From Tridacna crocea (taxonomy: Eukaryota > Mollusca > Bivalvia > Cardiida > Cardiidae): DNA of 64,000 nucleotides. The stretch spans positions 10,987,501 through 11,051,500 of the forward strand of contig OX031060.1 in assembly GCA_943736015.1 (NCBI GenBank). The letters run 5' to 3'. Position numbers and translations under genes: made by a program. This document shows positions 18,331 through 30,300 of the stretch, piece after piece. Within the stretch, counting starts at the first letter, position 1. Each line of letters starts with the position of its first letter. The notes under the pieces were generated by a model that was given only the letters and a program-made list of their open reading frames with translations, was not told the DNA's origin and searched no databases.

Positions 18331-21300
18331 CTGAAAAAAAAAAATGGTAGGACTTGTTACAGTGCAAGAAAAGAACTCTATACAGGTGCCACTTTAGAGG
18401 CGATTAGAGCTTTTTAAGTCTTTACCAAACAACAAGATTTCAGACTTGTCCAAATTAAAAACATTTGCAGACAACAAAATAAGCGTGACTCAGCAATTAA
18501 ATCTTGACTTTAGAAGAGAAGAAAACTTTGTGGGAAAAGGAGAAAATGTTGGGTACTACTATTTCTCCTTTGTACCCAGCATTTTCTCCTTTACCCACAA
18601 TGTTTTCAGAAGGCTTCTTCCTCTTGGTCATAAAAAACAGGGATTGTTTGGTAAAGGGTTAAGTGAAAAATTTTCAGTTGAAAAAGGGGCATTACTTTGT
18701 TAAAAAAACATGTTGTTATTTACCAAAAAATGACAGAAAAATGTCTAATTTTTTTTACAGCCCCTTTTATGGAAGAAACCTTGAAAACTACTTGGTTTAT
18801 AACCACACATTCTGGACCTGTATTGTTTGGTATGGGACTTTATCTCGTGGATCTCTACCAGCATTCAAATAATTATAGCTTTGTCAAAAATGGCTTTGCA
18901 TGGGTGTCATAACTTTCTCATGAGATTTCATAACGAAAATTTTGTTAGATTTTTTTTTGTATTAGTTCGAAACCAGTAAGCCAAGTATTGTAATGTTTGA
19001 TGTGCAGGGTTTTTACTTATTAGCCTGTGGAGCAATACAGAACCATCCTGGCCCTCTTGTTACCATTACAGTGCCCATAAACCTAACAGATAATTTCAGC
19101 TTAAAAGTATGCTTTACTACATGTAATAGCTTTGCCATCAGCAAAGAGTAGATTTTAGAATAAAGATCAGACTGCATTTTTTTTTGCAATCTGATCTTAA
19201 TCTGGTTAAGGAAGAAGATGACACATATACATGTATATACACATACAAACAGGTGTAACACAATTTGCTTTCCCCCCCCCCCCTTTTAAGAAGGGGGAAA
19301 AGTGATAAATGAAACCACACCTACCAACAGGGTTTAGAGCATTTCCCCGTCTTTTTTCAAGGTAAAGGTATCTTGCACACAACCTTAGTAATGGAACCTT
19401 CAGCACAGCTGCATATTCTTCTTTGTTGCACCAGGTGTGATCACAAACAAGATCTTTGAAGGTTTCTAGTGGGTCTTGTTTTCCCCCAACTATAAACTTT
19501 TCCAATTCTGACATTTCTTCTTCTGTTAATACTGAATGGTTGCCTGTTACTTTATTATCTATATCTGAAATATGTAAAACTTCAGTTCATGATACTCTAT
19601 ATATGCATATAATGTGTGTAAAAAAAATCTGTGAATTACAGAAGTTGTGTCTATAGTAGTGTTTGCAAATTCAAGATACATGTTACTTGTTGTTATACTT
19701 TCAGTAAAAATCTGTTTAAAAAAAATACAAGTTTTCCAGTTTCACAAAATTGCAAACATTTCAACATAGAAAAAAAAATCCACTTGTACAGCCTTTGCTT
19801 TGCAAAGCATCAAAACTTCAGATATATCCAAATCCAAAAACTTGCAATAAAAAAATAAATATCACCAAAATAGCTGAGACTTGTGAGGTAGAAAATGGTA
19901 GACAACATTGTGGAAGATAGAGAAAAGATAGATAATTCTTTAACTCTTTGCCAAACAGCAAAATTTTAGATGGGGTAGTTGGCCCAAGTGATGATTTCAA
20001 CAGGCTGAAAACATTGTGGGAAAAGGAGAAAATGCTGGTGTCCAATGTTTTTCAGAAGGCTTCTAAAATAACTTGGGGTTGTTAAAAATGGGAACCTAAC
20101 TTTTGGGCAAGATCAGCCTGCGTGAGCTGCACAGGCTGACCTGGGTCTATACTATTTGTATTAAGCCCTCTGTTCACAAAGCATGGTTTAGAATAGATTT
20201 ACCTTTCGTATGAAGTTGATGATTGATTTCCCCTATCAACCATTCCCTAAAGCCTGGGATGGGTGAAATACTAGAAAACTGTTTGATAGTGGGTAACTCG
20301 TACTGAAGCTCTTGGACGACCTTCTTAATCAGGTAATTTCCTAAATCTATTCCTTTTAATCCTAGAAAAATAATAAAGATAAAAAATAAAGATGTTAATG
20401 TAAATGTGCCATGCTCTGTGAAAAGGGGTCTAACCCTTTACCAAACAATCCCTGGTTTTTACGACTCTGAGATTGGAGGCTTTTGAAAACATTGTGGGAA
20501 AAGGAGAAAATGCTGGTAACCAGCATTTTCTCCTTTTCCTACAATGTTTTCTGCCCAGCTGGAAACAGATTTCAATTTTTAAGGAACGTTTATTTTGTTG
20601 TCTGCAAGCGCTTTAAATTTGGACCAGTCTAAAATCTTGTCATTTGGGAAAGGATTAATGCATCTGCAAAAAGGATTGACCATGTCAGCATGCACTTTCG
20701 GTGCAGGCTGACATGGGCCCAAACTTTTTGTGATTTTTTTAAAAGTTTTAAATTTTCTGCATTACAGATGACCAATCTACCTGCGGACTGAATTGATTGT
20801 TAGTCTAAACATATTTTATGGATGCATAATTATGTGCTGACGTGCTTGGTAAAATGCATCTCAATGATGCATGAAGCCTCCTTTTGCCAGAGCAGGACTC
20901 AGAAATGTACATTACATTTAACCCTTTCCCAAACGATAAAATTTGGACCCTTCTAAACCTTTCCCAAACGATAAAATTTGGACCCTTCCAAACCGAAAGA
21001 GTTTGCAGACGACAATTTTAGATTTGGACAAAATGGCAGAAAGTTCTCAAAAAGGGTAGAAAACACTGTGGGAAAATGAGAAATTGCTTGTTACGGGCAA
21101 TTTCTCCTTTTCCCCACAGTGTTTTCAAAAGACTTTTACTGTAGACACGTAAAAACCAGGGCTTGTTTGGGAAGGGGTTAAGTGACAAAACCACTACATA
21201 CATGTATTGACCCTTTACCACACAATCCCAACTTTTCTTGACCCTGTGAAAGTAGCCTTTTGAAAACATTGTGGGAAAAGGAGAAAATGCTGGTAACCAG

Positions 21301-24300
21301 CATTTTCTCCTTTTCCCACATTGTTTTCTACTCTGCTAAAAACAAATTGCATTTTTTGAGTTACGTTTATTTTTTTGTCTGTAAATGCTTTCAATTTGGA
21401 CAAGTCTAAAATGGACAGTGTAGATTAGAGATCAGACTGCATATTCTGTGCAGTCTGATATCTGATCTACACTGTCCACAAAAGGTTCTTGTGTCGTCAC
21501 TGATAAGAATCAAAACACAGCCTTGGCTACTTTTTAAACAGAAAAAATCTTCCTATTCTTTTCAATTTTTTGTTTGAAGTGTACAAAACTGTGTAATGAC
21601 AAAAGATTTCGGGAAAAAAAAAATCAACCTATTTGCATCAAAATAGTAACAAAGACCATAGAAAGCACGGCCGAAAAAGGGGCAATGTTTTTCATATGAT
21701 GTTTTCAAAAGCTGTCTCCCTTCAACCTGAAAAGCATTGGATTGTGTGGTTAAGGTTTTAAAAATATTCCTTTCAAATTTTGCGGGTGTTTTTGTCTTCC
21801 AAAAATGAAATTATACACCTGTTTCTCATGTCATATGAAGATAAAGTTTTGTTGGCATAGTTACCTTTTTGTGTAGAGGTTATGGAATAGAACATGGCAG
21901 TGGTTATCTTTGATGGATCTTCAACTGTGATATCTTCTGTGGTGATGTCAGACTGTGTTGTAGTCTGGGCACCAGCAGGTGACACAAATGTATGATGGCC
22001 AATTATAGACTGAAATATTTACATACATATAAGCTATGATCTCTGAAAAGGTAGCTTAACCCATTACCAAACAACAATATTTTAGACTGGTCCAAATTGA
22101 AAGCATTTGCAGACGACAAAATAAAAGTGACTGAAAAATTGAAATTTGTTTTGTGAAGAGTAGAAAACATTGTGGGAAAAGGAGAAAATACTAAAGGCTT
22201 CTTTCTCAGGGGCGTCAAAAGTAGGGATTGTGGGGTAATGGGTTAATGCATCTGCAAAAAGTTTCGACCCCTGTCAGCATGTGCAGTACACACAGGCTGA
22301 CATTAATTAACACTTGTTTCTATTTGTAAATTTTTTACATGACAAAGAACCAGTGTACCTCGTGATAAAGCTGGCTGTTCAACAAAATTGATTTTTTGGG
22401 TCCACAATTATGTAATAACATGCTTGGTATACATATCAGAGAGATGCATTATGCCCCCCTTGGCAGAGCAATGCTGCCCCAGTAGTTCAGTCGGAAACGT
22501 ATTATTATATAGCAATGAAATTTCCCACATTCTAATTGTATAATATGCCCCAAACATATATATCATGTACACTGCCAAAACCAATGTTAAAGCAGTTTGC
22601 CTTTTGAAAGCCCCCTATACATGACTACACTATCAACACAACATCCAAAATGGCGGCGCCGATCAAGATTAACATCAAGATTATATGTCAAGCTGCACGT
22701 ATTTGCACATATTACCAAGGTTTCATCGATGCCAGTTCCCAGTGACGTCAGTTTTTGTGGAATCGGGGCACTCAGAGGGTATATTCTATACATGTATGTC
22801 GGCATACTCCAATTTTTAAACCAAAAAAAGATAAAATTCGCTTAACAAACGTTGAAATAGTGAAACTTTGCACTATAATAACTTTATTTTTACTGGACTT
22901 GGAAACTTGTTCATGGGGGTGGTAAATCATGTTGGTTTTTTTTTTGCCTTGAGCTTGGGGGCAACATGATTTACCACTGCCATAAACAAGTTTCCAAGTC
23001 CCGTAAAATGATATTGTTATAGTGCAAAGTTTCCTCAAATGGGAAAGGTCCATGAAAATAACTTGTGCCTTACAGCAGTCGTTATTTTCGCATACCTTTC
23101 CCTTTTTCAGCAAATATTTCCCCATATTAACCACAAGCTGATGAAATATACTGTATATCATGCCTTGCCATACTATACTTCCTTGTATAATCGAATAAAA
23201 CTTCTAAAATGCCAACCAACATTATCTCCCTTTCCTACAATGTTTTTTAATCTTTTAACTCTTTTACCACAAAATCCCAACTTTTAACGACCCTGGGAAA
23301 GAAGCCTTTTGAAAACACTGTGGGAAAAGGAGAAAATGCTGGTAACCAGCATTTTATCCTTTTCTCACAATGTTTTCTACTCCTCTTAACCCTTTACCCC
23401 AAAAGGCATTTCTATGGTATCTCTAATTGACCCTAAATAACAGCAAGGATGAAGCTGTTTCTTATGTGTATATGACATCTTTTGATAGTGTAGAAAACAT
23501 TGTGGCAAAAGGTGAAATTGCTCGTTATGAGCAATTTCACCTTTTGCCACAATGTTTTCCAAAGGCTCCTACAAGCAATCTGTAGAAATGAGTATCTATG
23601 GAGTAAAGGGTTAACACAAGTTTCAATTTTTGAGTCACAATGATTTTGTCTGCAAATATTTCTGTTTGGACCAGTCTTGAGATTTTGTAGTATGGTGAAG
23701 AATTAAGGTAAGATTTCAAATCATTATGAGAAGCTATATTTAGTTGATCAATGTGATACTGAATATGATGTACATACTTATGTATTATTCTCAGATGATA
23801 ATTTTAGCCTTTGTTGACATACACGACATGCCAAAACAAAACGCATTAAAGGTAAGACGGGTAAAATACATCGCTTCAATACATAAACAGCACAATGGAC
23901 ATTTCAGCAGAAAGGAATACCTGCTTCCCCTGTTACTATGAAGTCAATCGACCGTAAAAAGACACTGATAGCATCTGAGAGTAATAGATTTAGGATGAGC
24001 AAATCTGAACTAGCTTGAGGCCACTAAAATGAAAAATAAATTAGTTGACTTATGTCAAAGGTTAGCCACACTCTGCCAGGTCAACTCTTTACAGCCTATA
24101 TAAAGATAACAAGTGTCAACATACATGTATAGAAGTGGATATTTCATTTGTCAAAGCAGTATGAAGAACAACCATAGGTTCACGAGGCATACTTGAATGC
24201 GTAAATACAAAACATCGTCTATATAGCCCAACACGCCTCTTTAGGTCTGCCCAATTTCTTACTGGGTGTACAGCTTCGTATTCTGAAATCTGTTGAGATA

Positions 24301-27300
24301 AAAGTGTCAAATGAAACTTTATATGTTGATATTTATCATGAAATCACATTTTAAGTTTCACGAAAAGAGCCACGCTCTGTGAAAAAGGGGCTTAACACTT
24401 TGCCACACAATCCTGACTTTTAACAACCATGAGAAAGAAGCCTTCTGAAAAAATTGTGGGAAAAGGAGAAAATGCCAGTAACTAACATTTCTCCTTTCCC
24501 CACTATGTTTTCTTTCCTACCGAAGAGAAATTTCACTTTTACTTTTTACTTTGTCGTCTGCAATTGCTTTCAATTTGGACCAGTCTGAAATTTTGTCGTT
24601 TGGTAAAGGGTTAACTTGTCTCCCTGTTGCACTGTTCCAAGCAAGTCATCATGTAATTATGAATTGATATCATCAATTTTTTCTGACTACAATCTATATC
24701 ATGAGGTAGAATCATCCTTGGTAATGTAGAAAGTTGACAAAAAACAAAAAGATTTCTTGTTTCCTTACAGTATAAAGTAAAGTGAGAAAAAGATGTCTTA
24801 TCGACTCTTGCTCCAAATACATGTATTTTGGTTGTGCATGTGGCAACCCATGTGGTATGTATGTATGATAAAGTCGTGCTACCAGTGACTTGCTTGCAGT
24901 TGAAAATCTATATACGTTTAGTTAAAACTGAAATGTGCTTCGTGAAATAAAGTACTGGCAGATATGTCACATTTTAACTTGACTGTTAACCCTTTACCAA
25001 ACAATCCCTGGTTTTTAAAACCCGTTTTTCTAATTGTCCTACCACTGACAGTCGGACCCCACTTCTATAAACAATTTCATATTCCATTTTCTCCTTTTTT
25101 CCACAATGTTTCCTAGACTATCTAGTTGGAATCCCATCATTTGTGCCATATAAATTTTGTCCTCTGCTAGTGTTTTCAAATTGAACCCGCCTAAAATATT
25201 GTCTTTCGGAAAGACTTAAGGTTCTAGGTCCCTAACTCACACATGAACCCATTACCACACAATCCCTACTTTTGAGGCCCCGGAGAAAGAAGCCTTTAGA
25301 AAACATTGTGGGAAAAGGAGAAAATGCTGGTACTCAGCATTTTCTATCCCCACAATGTTTTCTACCCTTTGGGAAACAAATTTCAAATATTCAGTCACTT
25401 TCATTTTGTCGTCTGCAAATGCTTTCAATTTGGACAAGTCTATAATATTGTCGTTTGTCAATGAGTTAAAAGATAGACGTGGCCGGTGAGCTCAAGTCGT
25501 AATCCATACATTAACCAGACTGAAATTGACTTACCTTTTGTACCATGTCACAAGGTGATTCCCAGGTAACTCGTTGTAAATTTAAAAATCCAACAGTAAA
25601 CCACAATGACAAGAGATCTCTCAGCGAATACTGTAATGATCTAAGATATGCAGCATCCACTTCTGACGTCATTGAATGCTGGAGGTCCTTAAAAAAAGAA
25701 ATGATTGATTTATTGTATCGTATTTAATGCCATTTCAATATTATTTCAGTCGAGGTTGCACCTATCCATGCTTTCCTGAAGTTCCTTTACCAGCACTCTG
25801 CATAATATTTTTTCCAAGCCACTGGCTGCTTTCCCACATAGCCATCATCGAAACAATGGTCGGCGGTGAGAGAGGAATGAATCCATTCCAATGATTATCA
25901 TCAATTATCCGAAAGATATTTGCCCAGCCAGGGATCGGACCAAACTGAAAGCATCTGAAGTGAAAAATTTAAATGTAGCTCAAATGAAAATTTCTGTCTT
26001 TGATAGCATTGAAAACACTAAGTGAAAAGGAAAAAATTCTGGTTACCAGAATTTTCTCCTTCTCACAATGTTTTCAAAGGCCTTCCTTCCCAGATTCATG
26101 AAACCAGGAATTGCTTTGTAACGGTTTACCCATGTCTGCATAGGCTGATATGGGCAGAAACTTTTTCTATTATTCAAATGAACATGTTGAAGGACCATTC
26201 TATCTGCAGATCTAGCTGATACTTGGACAAAATGAACTTTATGGATCTATAATCATGTGATAGCTTGCTTGGTATAACACATCACAGAGAACCATTAACC
26301 CTTTACCATACAATGACGAGTTTTGATGCCACAGGGAAAGAAGTCTTTAGAAAAAATTGTGGGCAAAGGAGAAAATGCTAGTAACCAGCATTTTCTCCTT
26401 TTCCACCAATTTTTTTAGTCTATTAACCCTTTCCCAAAGACAAAATTCTAGACTGGTCCAAATTGAAAGCGTTAGCAGATGACAAAATTAATGTTGCTCA
26501 AATACTGAAATTTGTTTCGGGAAGGGTAGAACACATTATGGGAAAAGGAGAAAATGCTGGTTACCAGCATTTTCTCCTTTTCTCACAATGTTTTCAAAGG
26601 GCTTCTTTCTCGGAATCGTAAAAACCAGGGATTGTTTGGGAAAGAGTTAAAGAATAATTGCAGCATTTGATCCAGATTGAAATGGTCATCTGCATCTTCG
26701 AAAACCAAGACTGACGAAATCGCTACGCACTCTACCCTTGGCGGATCAAGCTTGATTTTTACATTCCCTGGATGGGCTTTTTCATTGGATGCAGCCAGCT
26801 CTAACTGCAACGAACGAAATCGCTCGTTGCATTTCATCTTTGATAAAAATAGAACAAGGTCACTACCTTTTGAATAGAAGGTAAACATGAAAACCCACGT
26901 TGATGTCTGCTTATTGCTTCGTAAGCATTTTGTAAAACAATATTACATAGGCTTTTAGAAATATGATGTAAAGGGGGGTAATAACCAGCATCCGATAGAG
27001 GGCGCACTGCAGGAATCCCGTTACCATATAACAAATTTTAGACTTTTCTGAATTCAAAGCATCTGCAAATGACAAAATAAATGTTACTTCACACATTACA
27101 ACACAATCCCTACTTTTGACGACCCTGTGAAAGAAGCATTTAGAAAACATTATGGGAAAAGGAGAAAATGGTAACTAGCATTTTCTGCTTTTCTCACAAT
27201 TTTTTCTATCCTTCACAAGACAAATTTCAAATTTTCAGTAACCTACATTTTGTCGTCAGCAAATGCTTTCAATTTGGACGAGCCAAAAATTTTGTCATTT

Positions 27301-30300
27301 GGTAATGACTTAAACAGTGAAATTTGATTCAGGAAAGAAAGAAAACACCTGGGAAAGAGGAGAAAAGGCTGGTGACCAGCATATTTTTTCCTTTTCCCAC
27401 CATGTTTTCTTCCCGTTCCAAAACAAATTCCAAATTTTCAGTCGCTTTTATTTTGTCGTTTGCAAATGCTGTCAATTTGGACCACTCTAAAATTTTATCG
27501 ATTCATAAAGAGATAAAGTGTAAGGCATTTTACTTACCAATATATCGGCTCTCATATCTACTAAATATTTTACGCCATCATCTATCCGTCCTATCTCACT
27601 AAACAAGGTCTGGAAACGTGGAACAAGGGCACTTCTTAGTCGTTCCTCCATACGCAGAAGGACACTGTCACCACGTTCCTTAGAAAAAAAAGAGGACCAT
27701 GATGGTCCTGTATCACGATGGACCTTTATATTGCACCAATAGCCAAGAAAACAACTTGCATACAAAACATATTTTATATGAAAGTCCTGACCCAAGCCCT
27801 TTTTGACCACAAAGCTATGATTACATGAACCCAGGGCCTGTATTCACCAACAATTCTTAAGAGCATTCTTTGTCTTATTCTTCACGACTTTTTGACAGTG
27901 AAAGTAACAGAACTTCTGATTGGTTAAACCCTATGGTTTAGCTAATCGGAAATTGTCACTTTCACGCTGACGAAATTTTGAAGAATAAGACTTAGAATAT
28001 TCTCAAGAATGGTTGGTGAATACCGGCCCTGGTGATGTACACAAGGTAAAGCCACTTACCACATAATTCAGGTCTAGGCTAGATGTTTATAAACAAGAAG
28101 ATTTTTATATATATCAAAAGTCTTCCTTCTTCAGGCTGTTAAAAAGTCAGAATTGTGCAGTAAATGGTTACTTATCTTGACAACATCAGAAGTTTGGAAT
28201 GACACCTTAAATCGCTACCAGAAAACTGAATTCTAGATCTGTTCAAACCTAAACATTTGCCTCCCAAAAATTCCAATGAAATAGCAAAATTTGGGTTTTT
28301 ACAAACAGCATGGAGGTTTTATTTCTGTTATTTGGCAGGATAAGGGTTAACAAATAACAGCAGCTGTTTAGACTTACCTGTGCAGCACACACTTGTTTAG
28401 ACACCTGTATGATCAGATCCTGTTTTGGTCCATAATGCTTTGCCAAGTGTTTAAAAAATGTTTTCTTCTCCTCGTCTGTCATTGTTTTGTAGAGTTGACA
28501 GAACTTCTTACAAGCTGACTGCAGAAGAAAAATTGGGCTATAAGCACATATAATAACATTTTGTCATTTTGGTATTGTTAAACCATTACCACACAATCCC
28601 TACTTTTGACAACCCTGAGAAAGAAGCCTTTAGAAAACATTGTGGGAAAAGGAGAAAATGCTGGTAACCAGCATTTTCTCCTTTTCCCTCAATGTTTTCT
28701 ACCCTTTGCAAAACAAATTTCAAATTTTCAGTAACTTATATTTTGTTGTCTGCAAATGCTTTCAATCCAGACAAACCTAAAATTTTGCAGTGCAGAAATG
28801 AGTTAAAGATAGGGATGGTCCATTCCTTATTTCCAACTTTGTTTGTTTAGCTTTTAATGCCATTTCAACATTGTTTCACTTGTTAATGCTGTGGCTATCA
28901 CACCTACCCATGCCTTCCTGGAATTTCTTTTTACAGTTCTTGGGACAATATTCTGCGCAAGTAACTAGCTTCTTTCTCACCATTGTCTAATTAGTCATCA
29001 GCTGTAAGAATGTAATGAATCAATCGGCAACATTAACGATGAAAAATCATGTTTTTATCTACTCACCCAGCCGGGCGAGTATGTGTAAAAAGTTACTCGC
29101 CCTGCAGAGCTTTCCACTCGCCCATCTTTTCCGTGAAATAATTGTCTAATATAATGGAAACCCATGTCGTTAATTTTACTAAGATGTAATTTATAGCGAA
29201 TATATATGTCAAGGAATGTCTGGTTTAACCTTTTCCCAAACAATCCCTGGTTTTTACGACCCTGAGATGGAAGACTTTTGAAAACATTGTGGGAAAAGGA
29301 GAAAATGCTGGTAACCAGCATTTTCTCCTTTTCCCACAATGTTTTCTACCCTTCACAAAACAAATTTCAAATTTTCAGTCACTTTTATTTTGTCGTCTGC
29401 AAATGCTTTCAATTTGGACCAGTCTAAAATATAGCCGTTTGGTAATGAGTTAAGCTTTTAATCAAACTGCCTATTCATAATCATTATGCAAAAACAGGAA
29501 TTAATTTTCTAAAGGGACTAAGCTTGTAAACAAACAGAATGGTATTCTGTAAACTGCAACTAAAACAAATTATGATTATTCATCACTTTTTCTAATCAAA
29601 TGACTTATCAACCTAACTTGTTTAGATAATTATCTTGTTACATACACAACCATATTTCTAATGCATCTGTAGGCAAAGATTCAGTAGATACAGGTTGACA
29701 GAAGTTTTGTCCACTAGTATTTTTTCCTCTCCCACAATTTCAAGGTAGTCAAAACTCAGGATTAATAAACACTATTACCTCTATGGACAAAATTCCGTGG
29801 TCTTGTGAGGCAAAAAATTTATGTAGGAATTCATTCATATTGATCATAACACTGTCAGATCTGAGGTTAGATGTTCGGCGGCTAGGTATCATCCAACACT
29901 GTATGTATCGTCCCAACTTCATTTTGTCAAATTGATTTGTCTGTAAAACAGAAGCTTTTGAAAAATAAATCTAAAAAGTACAAAAAATAGCTTTAATGTG
30001 AATGAACAGAAACACACAAGCAGCATGACTAGATCCGGACCTTTAACATTACCTCCTGAAAGAAGCCTTTTGAAAACATTGTAGAAAAAAAGGAGAAAAT
30101 GCTGGTAACCAGCATTTTCTCTTTTTTTTTCACATTGTTTTCTACCCTTAACTCCCAAAACAAATTTCAGCATTTGAGTGACAGTTGCTTTCAATTTGGA
30201 CTCATGCAAATTTTTGTTGTCTGGTATTAAAGGGTTAGATCAGTCTGCGCAAATTTTTGTTGTCTGTTAAAGGGTTAGATCAGTCTGCGCTACTGGTCAA

